DNA of 64,000 bases from Symbiodinium natans (Eukaryota > Sar > Dinophyceae > Suessiales > Symbiodiniaceae): NCBI GenBank assembly GCA_905221605.1, contig CAJNDS010000114.1:845298-909297 (forward strand), written 5' to 3'. Positions 12,425 to 23,699 of this stretch are shown here, one piece after another. The first letter of the stretch is position 1; each line of letters starts with the position of its first letter. Under the pieces are notes generated by a model. It was not told the origin of the DNA and searched no databases. It saw nothing but the letters and a program-made list of their open reading frames with translations. Made by a program: the position numbers and the translations under genes.

Positions 12425-13080
12425 TTGGGGATTAGGGCTGAGGGTTTAGGGCTGAGGGCTTCGGGGTTGAGAGGACCACGCCGAAAAGAAGCCTTCGCCT
12501 TGGGCGCCACCTTCGCCCGCAAGCTGTCCCGAGCCTTCCGACCTCACGACGCGCTTGGGGCAGGGGTGGGGCCTTTGGGCATTCTTGGGGGTCCCTTGCA
12601 GGTTCTTGGGGGCTTACCCTTAAAGCCCTTGAGGGCCTTGGGGGCCTTGTGTGCCTTGAAAGCCTTGGGGCCTTGCTTGCGCTGGATAGCTCGAATTCAG
12701 CAAACAGCCCAAGAGCCTCAAGCCTCAACGCCTTGAAAAAGCCGTCAACCACCTTCGAAGCCCCCCATATACCCTAAACTCTAATCCCTAAACTCAAGCC
12801 CTAAACCCTAACCCTAAACCCTAAGCCCTAAGCCCTAAACCCTAAACCCTAAAACCCCAAACCCTATAAGCCCCTTACAAAAGCCTGGATGAACAAAAAA
12901 AACGGGGCCCCGACGCTCCTCCTCGGGCGACCAGGTCCTGGGTTGGCGATGTTTTTGGGGGGTGTGGAGTTTGGAGGTTTGGGGTTTGGGGTTTAGGGTT
13001 TAGGGCTTAGGGCTTAGGGCTTAGGGCTTAGGGCTTAGGGCTTAGGGCTCAGGGCTTAGGGTTTAGGAGAAACTTGTGCG
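12425..13080. repeat. Telomere-like and CTTGGGG-type repeats
   Basis: Degenerate CTTGGGGGCCTTG repeats (12550-12680), mixed CCCTAAA/CCCTAAG (12770-12870), and TTTAGGG grading into CTTAGGG (12960-13065). Short frames at 12.43-12.75 kb on both strands are repeat-like. Confidence 0.6.
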
Positions 13081-13096
13081 TGGTTTGTGTCCGCAG

Positions 13097-13229
13097 TTTT
13101 GACCAGCTTCTTCTTTTGGTGCTTGCTAGCAATGCTGACCACTCTCGCCCCCCCAGAGGTAAGAGTCCTTTTGCTGTTCCGTACGCTTTTTGTTCAGCAG
13201 GCCTTTTTGTGACTCACGCAGCTGGCCAA
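13097..13229 (+). CDS. Candidate middle exons of the dicarboxylate transporter
   Basis: Two segments could fill the gap between the transporter halves. 13097-13146 reads QLLLLVLASNADHS in its only long frame, with a possible GC donor at 13147. 13198-13229 follows TTTTTGTTCAG and reads GLFVTHAAGQ, resembling the family segment ALFLTAAAQ. Joined, their spacing matches the family. Caveats: a second, imperfect copy of the 13.2 kb segment follows within about 60 bases (AVFARHAAGPAK), and a standard-looking GTAAGAG donor at 13159 would give a different frame. A small exon is still needed before the next confirmed one at 47,876. Treat as a hypothesis. Confidence 0.35.
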
Positions 13230-13851
13230 GAGAATAAAAAAGGAACACACTCGGGGCGCGCCGTTTTTGCTCGGCACGCGGCTGGCCCAGCAAAAAGAAA
13301 GACCTCGACGTTCTTCATGTTTTGCTCCATGTTATGGTGTGTGTCCGTAGGTTCTGGGCGTTTGGGGCGCAAGTGGTTTTGCCCTCAACCCCAAACCCCA
13401 AACCCTAAACCCTAAACCCCAAACCCTAACCCCAAATCCGGTCTTTGGTGCCTCCCACGGGGCTCTTCGCCTCCCGGCGACCTTTGAAAACTTCTGACCC
13501 TCAACCGGAAACCCGAAACCCTAAACCCTACACCCTTTGGACCTAAACCCTAAACCCTCAACCCTCAACCCTCCCTCAACCCTCAACCCTAAACCCTAAA
13601 CCCTAAACCCTCAATCGACCCGTCAGGCCCCCTAAGAACGTCTCTCTCTGGGCGAGCTTCGTCGCGCAGTTGGGGCAGAGGTCGAAGCGGCAGAAGCTGG
13701 CGGCAAGTTGAGGGTTGGGGGGTCTTGACCCTTAGAAATAGAGAAATACAGTAGACATGTAGGGTTTGGGGTTTGGGGTTTGGGGTTTGGGGTTTGGGGT
13801 TTGGGGTCTGGGGTTTGGGGTTTGGGGTTTGGGGTTTGGGGTTTAGAGCTT

Positions 13852-13959
13852 ACTTGGAGGTTCATGGGTACTCCTAAGCAGGGTTATAAGTAGGGTGAGG
13901 TTCTCGCCCTATTTGGGGTACTTATGACCGTGTTTCTACGTACGCATGAACCTGCAAGT
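13852..13959. mobile_element. Inverted-repeat element, ACTTGGAGGTTCATG family, copy 1
   Basis: Starts ACTTGGAGGTTCATGGGTAC and ends CATGAACCTGCAAGT, its near-perfect reverse complement. About 108 bp, non-coding, MITE-like. Related copies lie at 22.4 and 53.6 kb. Confidence 0.7.
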
Positions 13960-15390
13960 AGGGTTTCGTGTTCTAGGGTTTGGGGCCTAGGGTGTAGCAG
14001 ATTTGGTCAGCTGAAGGCCACAAGTATGCAAACAGGCCGCCCACCCCAAGACCGCCAAAACACCATTCAGCCACAGCGAAAAGCGTAAGCTCACAGGTAA
14101 AGACTCTGTGTAAGAATGGCTGTCGGGGCCCGCAGAAGGGCCCGTTTAGGGTTGAGGGTTCAGAGTGGGGTTTAGGGTTTAGGGTTTAGGGTTTAGGGTT
14201 TAGGTTTTAGGGTTTGGGGTTTAGGGTTTAGGGTTTAGGGTTTAGGGTGTGGCAGAAAGGAAGGCCTGCAGTGGAAGTAGTGCGTCAGCTTCCTTAGCTC
14301 TTGGGTCTGTTCCTCTCGGCACATGGATCAGGGTTTACCTACCGGCTCTTGGTAGGGAATGAGGGAACGTGATACCCTGCTACTAAGACTTGAAGAACCA
14401 GTAGGTTTAGGGCAGGAAAGAACAGACCTCTTTTAGGGTTTAGGCTTTAGGGTTTAGGGTTTGGGTTTAGGGTTTAGGGTTTGAACGAACAGACCTCCGA
14501 TGGGCAGCAGTCCCAAGACCTACCCGGGAGCGGGTGCCCACACCACAATCATCCCGCGAGCTGATTCCCCAAGGCCCCCTGAAACCCCTAACCCCCCCCA
14601 AGCCCCCCTTGAACCCCCTAAACCTAAAACCCTAAACCCTAAACCCTAAACCCTAAACCCTAAACCCTAAACCTCCCTAAGCCCCCCGTTAACCCCCGTA
14701 ACCCGCCCTTAGTAAGGCCGGGGACTGCTTGGCACACAGCCTGGCCAAGTGCTCTTTGCCGCAGACGTCACAGCAGGCCTCTCGGCACCGGCTTGGGAGG
14801 TGGGCAGTTTTGGGGTTCAGGGTTCAGGGTTCATGGTTCAGGGTTCAGGGTTCAGGGTTTAGGGTGTAGGGTTTAGGGTTTAGGGTTTAGGGTTTAGGGT
14901 TTAGGGTCATCCTTATGATGCCACAGAACCCTTTGGCCCCCTAAACCCTAGCCTAAACCCTAAACCCTAAACCCTAAACCCTAAACCCTGAACCCTGAAC
15001 CCTGAACCCTGACCCCTAAACCCGAGCCCCGGAACTTGAAACCCCCGAACAGCCCGCAACCAAAAGCCAAAAAATGCTTACGAAACTCCCAGAAAAACCT
15101 CTGAATATCCCGAAGGCTAATGCACCTAAATGGGGAACACTTGGGCCTTGAAAGCACCTCCTATTTAGGGACTTTGGGGCCCAAGTCTAAGATACTGAGG
15201 TACGTGGACCCTTTTGAGTATATAGAGTGATACAAGAAAGGGAGCGGGGGCACCCTGATTATCAAGGAGGGTGTTCTGAGCCGTTTCCTTTTCGAGTTAT
15301 CTCCGGCCCAGGGCGTCTTTGAGGGGATAATCTTCCTGTTTTCTTTCGAGTTATCTAGGGCCTTGGGGGGGGCCTTCAAGGCGATATTCT

Positions 15391-15485
15391 GGGATGTTCA
15401 CCCTTATACAAGCAGGCCTGACCAGGAATTAGCGTACCCCCTATTGTTATTTAGTAAGGACTGGTAGCATAAGGGGGAACACTCC
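15391..15485. mobile_element. Inverted-repeat element, GGGATGTTC family, copy 1
   Basis: GGGATGTTCACCCTTAT pairs with ATAAGGGGGAACACTCC. Short non-coding TIR element; shares ends with the copy at 17.7 kb. Confidence 0.6.
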
Positions 15486-15924
15486 AAGAGATAATCCTCC
15501 GAACTTTCACTTGACTCTCCTGTACAGGCCCCGGCGGGCCTCGTTCTTGTAAGCGGGCGGGTTGTCGAGACGCTGGCCCATAGCGTGGCCCTTCTTGCAC
15601 CTACAATGATGGGTTCCCCTAAACCCTAAACCCTAAACCCTAAACCCTAAACCCTACACCCTACACCCTAAACCCTAAACCCTAAGGAACTTAGGATTGT
15701 GTATGAGGTTTTGGGATCCGAACCCCCCCAAACCCTGAACCCAACTTGAGGCCCGAATTCTGGCAGGCAGAGATCTCCACAACACGAAGCGGATGAGGAG
15801 AAGAAGGGCTTGGAATACCCTAAACCCTAAACCCTAAACCCTAAACCGGCGGAGGGGTTTTTTTTTTGCAAAGGTGTGGCTCGGCCCTGTCCTCTTGCAA
15901 AGGTGTGGCTCGGTAACCCCCTTC

Positions 15925-15969
15925 CCCTCCACGTCCCACCCACCCCCCCCCCCACCCCACCCCCCCCCC

Positions 15970-16012
<43 letters not shown>

Positions 16013-16052
16013 ACCCCCCCCCCCCCCCCCCCCCCCCCCCCCACCCCCCTCC
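15925..16052. repeat. Poly-C tract with A interruptions
   Basis: About 120 bases of nearly pure C. Proline or glycine frames across it are artefacts of composition. Confidence 0.95.
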
Positions 16053-16100
16053 CCACTCCCCCCCACCCCCCACTCTCACCACCCCGACTCCCTCCCCCTT

Positions 16101-17050
16101 ATTTGCAAACTCAATGCTTGCCTCTAGGTTTCAAAAAAACTCATATGCTTTGAAACAAGCTTGCACGGCTTTCAGAAGCGGGGGGTTGGGGGGGGCGCAG
16201 CCCCCCCCCATTTGAAAACTCAATGCTTGCATCATGGGTTTCAAAAAGACTCTTATGCTTTGATGCAAGCTTGCACGGCTTAAAAAAGCGGGGGGGTTGG
16301 GGGGGGCGCAGCCCCCCCCATTTGCAAACTCAATGCTTGCATCATGGGTTCCAACACCGGGGGGGCCATTTGCAAACTTAATGCTTGCATCATGGGTTTC
16401 AACAAGACTCATATGCTTTGACGCAAGCTTGCACGGCTTAAAAAAGCGGGGGGGTTGGGGGGGGCGCAGCCCCCCCCATTTGCAAACTCAATGCTTGCAT
16501 CATGGGTTTCAACAAGACTCATATGCTTTGACGCAAGCTTGCACGGCTCAAAAAAAGCGGGGGGGTTGGGGGGGGCGCAGCCCCCCCCATTTGCAAACTC
16601 AATGCTTGCATCATGGGTTTCAACAAGAATCATATGCTTTGACGCAAGCTTGCACGGCTCAAAAAAAGCGGGGGGGTTGGGGGGGGCGCAGCCCCCCCCA
16701 TTTGCAAACTCAATGCTTGCATCATGGGTTTCAACAAGAATCATATGCTTTGACGCAAGCTTGCACGGCTCAAAAAAAGCGGGGGGGTTGGGGGGGGCGC
16801 AGCCCCCCCCATTTGCAAACTCAATGCTTGCATCATGGGTTCAACACCGGGGGGGCCATTTGCAAACTTAATGCATGGGTTTCAACAAGACTCATATGCT
16901 TTGACGCAAGCTTGCACGGCTTAAAAAAGCGGTTTTCAACAGACTCATATGCTTTGACGCAGCTTGCACGGCTTAAAAAGCGGGGGGGTTGGGGGGGGCG
17001 CAGCCCCCCCCATTTGCAAACTCAATGCTTGCATCATGGGTTCCAGGGGG
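16101..17050. repeat. 111-bp satellite with GC-rich hairpin
   Basis: About eight units. ATTTGCAAACTCAATGCTTG recurs at 16101, 16320, 16478, 16589, 16700, 16811 and about 17010 (variant at 16210), at 109-111 bp except where a 48-bp partial unit is inserted. Each unit carries GGGGGTTGGGGGGGGCGCAG followed by a C-run, a strong hairpin. The unit is 37 codons, so several frames stay open by arithmetic. Confidence 0.9.
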
Positions 17051-18165
17051 GGGGGGCTTGAGGGATTTTGTGATCTGAGGGTTTCGTTTTATGAGTTGTT
17101 GTGTCTTGTTTGGGGGGGGGGCGATCGCCTCTTTCTTTTCTATTCCGTTTTCTTTTTTTTTTTTTTTTGGGGGGGGGGGGGGGGGGGTGTGTGGGGGTTG
17201 GGGTCCAGGGATTTTCGACGTTTAGGTGCCCAAGGTTTCGGGCTGAGGGCTTACAGCTTTGGTTTGCTCCTTACGGCTGCACTGCATCCCACCCGCAAGC
17301 TCTGAACCCTAGAACCCCAAACCGCCCAAACCCCTAAAACCCCAAACCCTGAAACCAAATGCCCTAAAGCCTAAACTCTGAAACTCCAAAAACAAAAATA
17401 AGATGTAGAAAAACATACAAACAGACCAGTATAAAGACAAAAAACTAAACCCTCAACCCTACACCCTGACCAGCGCCCAGAAACGCTTCAAAGCGCAGCG
17501 GGCACTGCCTCGGTGGGTCCACATCTGGGGCCTGCCGGCGTCTCTGTGATGGACTTGCTCTTTGTAGGGACTGAGGGAGAATGAGGTACCCTATGTAATC
17601 CCTTAAAGGGTACTAATATCGGGGCTGTCGGCAGAGCTTCCATCTCCTTCAAGGGGTTCTTGGGCGTAGGGTTTAGGCGGTTTAGGATTTAGGGGTATGG
17701 GTAAGGTATCTCGGGATGTTCTCCCTTATGCTAACAGTCCTTAATAGGGATTATCGTACCCCCCCTTGCTAAGGACTTTAGTACAAGGGGGGAACATCCC
17801 AAGCTATGAGTCAGGTAACCTAGACCCGGGAGTAACCTAGGAATAAAAAGGGTACCCTTTTTGGCTCTGAGGGGATTATAAGGGAACCCCAACCCCAAAA
17901 AAAGGAAAAAAGGGCCAACTCAACTCCCAGTCCTAGCAACTGCGGTTGGCACTTCCTTGTTTGACAGTATCGCGCCAAGGCTGCCCTTCGAACCTCATCA
18001 AAATGTCCTACATGCCACAGGCCATGTGGTGCACACTGGGCCCACTGTAAGCCTAATCGCATACCCTCATAGTCCCTCTATATTTCTCCCACAACATCCC
18101 CCCAGAAGCCCTACTCTAACTATTAAGGCCCCTACATTGCACCCCTAAACCCTGAACCCTACGTT
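17051..18165. other. Low-complexity and unassigned DNA
   Basis: G- and T-runs at 17110-17190, degenerate CCCTAAA at 17300-17380, and one inverted-repeat element at 17.7 kb. Minor frames at 17.8-18.1 kb show no domain. Confidence 0.6.
17713..17800. mobile_element. Inverted-repeat element, GGGATGTTC family, copy 2
   Basis: GGGATGTTCTCCCTTA at the left and AAGGGGGGAACATCCC at the right. The interior contains CAGTCCTTAATAGGG, as in the 15.4 kb copy (TTTAGTAAGGACTGG, inverted). Confidence 0.65.
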
Positions 18166-18299
18166 TTCATGTCAGGCGCAACATGGTCCCAAGGATGGCG
18201 GAAGCGCTCGAGCCCCCCAACTCTACCAGCACCTGCTCTCCCCTCAAACGCCACAGGGTCGGTTCTTCCGGCGGCCTACATGCCGCAAACAAAAAGGCA

Positions 18300-18543
18300 A
18301 CAAAAACCTTCGCTCTCTCGCTCTCTCGCACTCTCGCTCCCTCTCTCTCCCTGGTCTCTCCCTGTCCCTCCCTGTCTCCCTCTCTCTCCCTCTCCCTCTC
18401 TCTCCCTCTCTCTCCCTCTCTCTCCCTCTCTCTCCCTCTCTCTCCCCTCTCTCTCCCTCTCTCTCCCTCTCTCCCCCCTCTCTCCTCTCTCATCCCCTCT
18501 CCCTCTCTCCCTCTCCCTCTTCCCTCTCCTCTCCCTCTCTCCC

Positions 18544-18582
<39 letters not shown>

Positions 18583-18590
18583 CCTTGGTG
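18300..18590. repeat. CT-rich microsatellite (TCTCCC/CTCT)
   Basis: Some 290 bases of CTCTCTCCC and derivatives. Overlapping Ser/Pro/Leu and Arg/Glu frames reflect the repeat. Confidence 0.95.
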
Positions 18591-18599
18591 CAAAAAAAC

Positions 18600-18905
18600 C
18601 TAAACCTTAAATCCTAAACCCTAAACCCTAACAACCCTTAACCCTAAGCCCTGAACCCTTAACCCTAAAACCCCTACACCCTAACAACCCTAAAAACAAC
18701 AAACACTACAGTAACAACCCTGAACCCGAACAACCCAAACAACCCTCACAACCCTAGCAACCCTAACAACCCTAACAACCCTAACAACCCTGACAACCCT
18801 AACAACCCTAACAACCCGAAACCCTACCCAAACAACGCTAACAACCCTAAACCAGGTTTCCCGAACAACCCTAAACCCTAACAACCCAACAACCCAACAA
18901 CCCAA
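18600..18905. repeat. CCCTAACAA nonamer-type repeats
   Basis: Variants of AACAACCCT repeated with CCCTAAA members interspersed. Apparently an expanded telomere-derived motif. Confidence 0.85.
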
Positions 18906-18911
18906 AAACCT

Positions 18912-19385
18912 AGTCCCTAAACGCCCTAAACGCCCTAAACGCCCTAAACGCCCTAAACGCCCTAAACGCCCTAAACGCCCTAAACGCCCTAAACGCCCTA
19001 GACGCCCTAAACGCCCTAAAACCCTAAACGCCCTAAACGCCCTAAACGCCCTAAACGCCCTAAACGCCCTAAACGCCCTAAACGCCCTAAACGCCCTAAA
19101 CCCCCAAACCCCCTAAACCCCCTAACCCCTAACCCCCTAGCAAACCCCCTAAACCCCCTAAACCCCCTAAACCCCCTAAACCCCCTAAACCCCCTAAACC
19201 CCCTAAACGCCCCAAACGCCCTAAACCCCCTAAACCCCCTAAACCCCCTAAACCCCCTAAACCCCCTAAACCCCCTAAACGCCCTAAACCCCCTAAACCC
19301 CCTAAACCCCCTAAACCCCCTAAACCCCCTAAACCCCCTAAACCCCCTAAACCCCCTAAACCCCCTAACCCCCAAAACCCCCTAA
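18912..19385. repeat. Homogeneous nonamer array CCCTAAACG then CCCCCTAAA
   Basis: About 19 units of CCCTAAACG, then about 26 of CCCTAAACC/CCCCCTAAA, nearly perfect, each a heptamer plus two bases. The minus frame reads RGF repeats and is not a gene. Confidence 0.95.
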
Positions 19386-19555
19386 ACCCCTAAACGCCCT
19401 TACCCCCTAAACCCAAAACCCAAAACCCTAAACCCTAAACCCTAAACCCTAAACCCTAAACCCCCTACACCCTGTAACTAGAAGACCGCAGGAGGCCAAA
19501 GAGCCGACCTGCCTGCTTGTCAGCCGGGAGGTCCCTGCACAGGGGGGCTGATGCT

Positions 19556-19730
19556 GGGGTTTAGGGTTTAGGGTTTAGGGTTTAGGGTTTAGGGTTTAGG
19601 GTTTAGGGTTTAGGGTTTAGGGTTTAGGGTTTTAGGGTTTAGGGTTTAGGGTTTAGGGTTTAGGGTTTTAGGGTTTAGGGTTTTAGGGTTTTTGGGTTTT
19701 AGGGTTTTTGGGTTTTAGGGTTAGGGTTTA
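19556..19730. repeat. TTTAGGG tract
   Basis: Around 24 TTTAGGG units, degenerating into TTTTAGGG and TTTTTGGG. Preceded by CCCTAAA units at 19430-19465, so the orientations face each other. Confidence 0.95.
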
Positions 19731-19799
19731 GGTAGTTCTCCAGACAAGGTTCCCTTTTACAGCTCCTTACAAGAAGTACCCCCAAAAGGACCCAAATTT

Positions 19800-20180
19800 A
19801 GAACTACCCAGATGCTCATTCTAGGCTTCGGGGTGGAGGGGGAGGGGCGTTGAGGGTTGAGGCTTTAGGGAATTTCGGGCTCAAGGCAGCCGGAAACCCA
19901 AGGCTGAGCAGCTCCTCAACCCCACATGAAGCGGCCACGGTAGGGTAAGCAATCGGCTATAACCTGTATTTTGGTACTGCGCAAGGCACCAATTCCGCCC
20001 CCCCAACCCAAAAAAAAAACAATAATAATAATAATAATAATAATAACAATAACAATAACAATAACAATTCTCCCCCCCTAAAAAAAGTAATAATGAAATC
20101 AAGTCTGCACACCTGAGACCGGACGGCTCCCTGATTCGAGGTTTAGGGTCTAGGGCTTTACCCTAAGCCTTACAACCCTA
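19800..20180. other. Spacer with (AAT)n microsatellite
   Basis: AATAATAAT and AATAAC repeats at 20020-20070; nothing else recognised. Confidence 0.7.
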
Positions 20181-20192
20181 AACCCTAAACCC

Positions 20193-20390
20193 GATTGGGC
20201 TTGAGGCTTGAGGCTTGAAGCTTGAGGCTTGAGGCTTGAGGCTTGAGGCCTTGAGGCCTTGAGGCCTTGAGGCCTTGAGGCTTGAGGCTGTGGGATTGAG
20301 GCTTGAGGCTTGAGGCTTGAGGCTTGAGGCTTGAGGCTTGAGGCTTGAGGCTTGAGGCTTGAGGCTTGAGGCTTGAGGCTGTGGGATTGA
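20193..20390. repeat. GCTTGAG heptamer array
   Basis: About 27 units of GCTTGAG/GCCTTGAG with two GCTGTGGGATTGA interruptions. A heptamer unrelated in sequence to TTTAGGG. Confidence 0.95.
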
Positions 20391-20462
20391 TCTGCTTGGG
20401 CGATCCGCGCCTGTTCCGCACGCGCACGCGCTTCTTCGAAGCCGCCTCCTCGTCCTGCGGTC

Positions 20463-20635
20463 TATTTAGGGTTTAGGGTTTAGGGTTTAGGGTTTAGGGT
20501 TTAGGGTTTAGGGTTTAGGGTTTAGAGTTTAGGGTTTAGGGTTTAGGGTTTAGGGTTTAGGGTTTAGGGTTTAGGGGCTAGGGGCTAGGGTTTAGGGGTT
20601 AGGGTTCAGGGTTCAGGGTTCAGGGTTCAGGGGTG
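20463..20635. repeat. TTTAGGG tract
   Basis: About 16 near-perfect units, then GGGTTCA variants. Confidence 0.95.
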
Positions 20636-20836
20636 CAAGGAGGGAGCCCTAGAAGGGACCCTTGATCTTCTTCCCCTCTTCCTTGATAGGGCCCCTGTGG
20701 GGCGGCCTTTGCCATAAAGGGACCGATGTTCAGAAGTACGCTCTTCAGGGAGGGACCCTGACACCCGCCGAGCCCAGAGGTGCTTGCACTTGAGACTTCC
20801 TGCGTGCTTAGAAGTACGGTTTGTGCCCTACATAGG

Positions 20837-21015
20837 GTTCTGGTTGCACCAGTATTACCCTTCTTCTAACCCTTTCTTGTAAGTACATGATTTGAATCAT
20901 AATTAGGGTTCTGGTTGAACCATAATTACCCTTCTTCTAACCCTTTCTTGTAAGTACATGATTTTTCACCATAATTACCCTTCCTCTAACCCTTTCTTGT
21001 AAGTACATGAACCTC
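20837..21015. repeat. Tandem TTACCCTTCTTCTAACCC units
   Basis: Three units of about 60-70 bp containing TACCCTTCTTCTAACCCTTT and CTTGTAAGTACATGA. The last ends ATGAACCTCCAAGTA, the terminus of the ACTTGGAGG inverted-repeat family. Confidence 0.75.
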
Positions 21016-21429
21016 CAAGTATGGCGGGGATCGAAAATTAGTGGTACTGTACCCGATTAGGATTACAGTATTCTCGGGCACGCTTGGGGGTACCCCTCCT
21101 TTGGGAGATGCCCATTCCATGATATCTAGACACCCCGAAAAAACTTCGGCCATTTTTTCGCGTTCCCAGCGGACTAACTGCCTCGGAGCTAGCAGATAGC
21201 ACAATGGCCTGATGACTGCTCTAATCCTATGCTCCGGCCGATGTCTGGGGGGCTTCTCACAATCGCTCGCTCACCTATACTGCAGGACCGAACACTATGC
21301 TAGAAAACATGGGAAAGGCGGCCCATGAGCGACGGCCTCCTACTCTCAGCGAATTCCCGAATAGCTCGCACATGCATTCAGAGGGGCTTCCACCCCTCGG
21401 CACGTCTCGACGCAGGGCCAGCCCATCTG

Positions 21430-22330
21430 CAAACAAGATGACCTCTCTAAACCCTAAACCCCAAACACCAGGATTAGGGTTTAACCAGGGTTTCAGGCTT
21501 GGGGTTTGGGGGTTTAGGGTTTAGGGTTTAGGGTTTAAGATGTAGGGCTTAGGTTTTAGGGTTTAGGGCTTAGGGTTTAGGGTTTAGGGCTTAGGGTTTT
21601 GGGTTTAGGGTTTAGGGCTCCCTAAACACCCACACCCTATCCATGCCCCACAAGCTTTCCAGGGGCCCAAAACCCTGCGGCAAACTCAGGCGCCGCAGCA
21701 CTCCATCGTGAGGTCCTCCGCGCCTTCGGGGCTTGTGCTCTTTGGGGTTTGGGATTTGGGGTTTAGGGTTTAGGGTTCAGAGATTAGAACCCCCTCCCTG
21801 CTGCCTGATGAGGCATCGTCGTCCTCCAGGAACATGGGTCGTCGGGCTGCTACCTTCCGGGAGCCCTAAACCCTAAACCCTCAACCCTAAACCCTAAACC
21901 CTGAACCCTCAACCCTCAACCCTCAACCCTAAACCCTAAACCCTAAACCCTGAACCCTCAACCCTCAACCCTCAACCCTAAACCCTGACCCCTCAACCCT
22001 CAACCCTCTACCCGAAACCCTAAACCCTAACCCTAAACCCTAAGGCAAACTCAGCTCTGCCCACTATCCCTCCACGCATGAGCCCCTGGGGGCTTTCTTT
22101 GTCAGGGCACACCAGGACGCTAAAACCCTAAACCCTTAACCCTAAAACCCTCAAACCCTTCAAGCCGAAACCTAAAACCCTAAAACCCTAAAACCCTAAA
22201 ACCCTAACACCCTAAATCCCTGACCCCTCCAAAAGCCTAAAGCCCTAAACCCCTCAAACCCTTAAGCCCTTAAAGCCTAAAACTGTTAAAGACTGAAAAA
22301 CTCTTAAGCCCAAAAATCGAAAACCCTAAA
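21430..22330. repeat. Telomere-like tracts, both orientations
   Basis: TTTAGGG at 21510-21610 and 21745-21775; CCCTAAA/CCCTCAA at 21865-22040 and 22125-22340. No gene seen. Confidence 0.85.
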
Positions 22331-22398
22331 GCCCTAAACCCTTGAAGCCTCACACCATGTAGCCGCTGGCCTTTGAGTTCCTTCAATCGCGAAACCTT

Positions 22399-22499
22399 GC
22401 TTGAAGGTCCATGGGTACGTTAGAAGAGCCCCAATTAAGGTTATAACCATAGCTACCCCACTTATAAGCCCACTTATAGTTACCCATGAACCTCCAAGT
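22399..22499. mobile_element. Inverted-repeat element, ACTTGGAGGTTCATG family, copy 2
   Basis: CTTGAAGGTCCATGGGTA at the left and TACCCATGAACCTCCAAGT at the right are inverted repeats. The internal AAGGTTATAACCATAG stretch resembles the core of the 53.6 kb copy. Confidence 0.65.
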
Positions 22500-22744
22500 T
22501 TCCCCCAAAGCCCCTCCGACAGAAGCTCTGTAGTCGCAAGGTTGAGTAGGGCTTCAGGTGTTTGCGATATAAGATAAGGCTATAAGGTCTAGGGTTTAGG
22601 GTTTAGGGCTAGGGTTTAGGGTCTAGGGTTTAGGCTTTAGGCCTCAAACGTCTCCAACTTCACCCGCCTTGGCTTCCGGCGGCCTCGTCTCACCCAGGCC
22701 CCAGAGCCTTGGATATCCGGGAGAGGCAGTGGAAACCCCGAAAC

Positions 22745-22990
22745 AGGGCTCAGGGTTTAGGGTTTAGGGTGTAGGGTGTAGGGTGTAGGGTGTAGGGTTT
22801 AGGGTTTAGGGTTTAGGGTTTAGGGTTTAGGGTTTAGGGTTTAGGGTTTAGGGTGTAGGGTTTAGGGTGCAGGGTTTAGGGTTTAGGGTTTAGGGTTTAG
22901 GGTTTAGGGTTTAGGGTTTAGGGTTTAGGGTTTAGGGTTTAGGGTTTAGGGTTTAGGGTTTAGGGTTTAGGGTTTGGGGTTTCAGGTTTC
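22745..22990. repeat. Long TTTAGGG tract with GTGTAGG variants
   Basis: Over 30 heptamers, among the longest in the window. Flanked by non-repetitive DNA on both sides. Confidence 0.95.
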
Positions 22991-23699
22991 GAGCTTAGGG
23001 TTTAGGGTTTTGGGTCGAATCAGGGGGAGCCGCGCCAAAAAACCCTAAACCCTACACCCCATGCAGGGTTTAGGGCTTCTAGGTTTGTAGGACTCAATCA
23101 GGGTTTATAGGCTTCCCGTAAGCCCCCTTATTCCCGAGGCTCTCTCGTACACGGAGCTACTGGCGTCCTTATATGTCTTGGCAGCCCAGTAGCCATGTTA
23201 TCATGAGGGTACATGCGTTGGGGTTGGCTACTTTCTAAGGAAACCTTGAACCCCAACAATGGCAAAAGAGTACCACTGGGTTGCCAAGAATGTGGATGAT
23301 ATGCCGAGGACTTCCCTCCTTTGAGAGACGGTTCGCCGCACCATGAAACGTTCTCAAAGCCGCGCCCACGGGGTTTCTGGGCCCGAAACCTGCCCGAAAT
23401 CCTAAACTGGAAGACCCCTCAACCCTCGACCCTCGACCGAAAACTCTAAACATCAAACCTTCACACGGTAGCAAGAAAGCGCTGGAACCCTAAACCCTAA
23501 ACACCTAAACCCGAACCCCTAAACCCGAACCCCTAAACCTTCAAGTTCCAAAGCCCTAAGACCCTGCACTTTGAACACCTAAGGAAGGGCGAGGAGCGAA
23601 CGCAGCTTGGCGAGAACATCCGGCCGCGCAGGAAGCAACGCCTGTGAAGGTGGTTTTCTTTTTAAGGTTCCCAGTAGCGCTTCTGGCGTTTAGCGTCTA

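Larger units (their letters stand above)
13340..15830. repeat. Telomere-like tracts with unassigned spacers
   Basis: CCCTAAA or CCCTCAA at 13390-13430, 13510-13610, 14625-14675, 14945-15020, 15615-15690 and 15815-15845. TTTAGGG or TTTGGGG at 13760-13845, 14130-14250, 14430-14490 and 14810-14910. Spacers hold two inverted-repeat elements listed separately; otherwise no gene was seen. Confidence 0.8.

Noticed and set aside
12432-12752. Overlapping 103-106 codon ORFs on both strands
   Set aside because: Sequence is a degenerate CTTGGGGGCCTTG repeat; neither frame looks like a protein.
16297-17061. 254-codon ORF
   Set aside because: Made of 37-codon copies of the 111-bp satellite; open because the unit is divisible by three.
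19016-19375. RGF-repeat protein
   Set aside because: Translation of the CCCTAAACG/CCCCCTAAA nonamer array.
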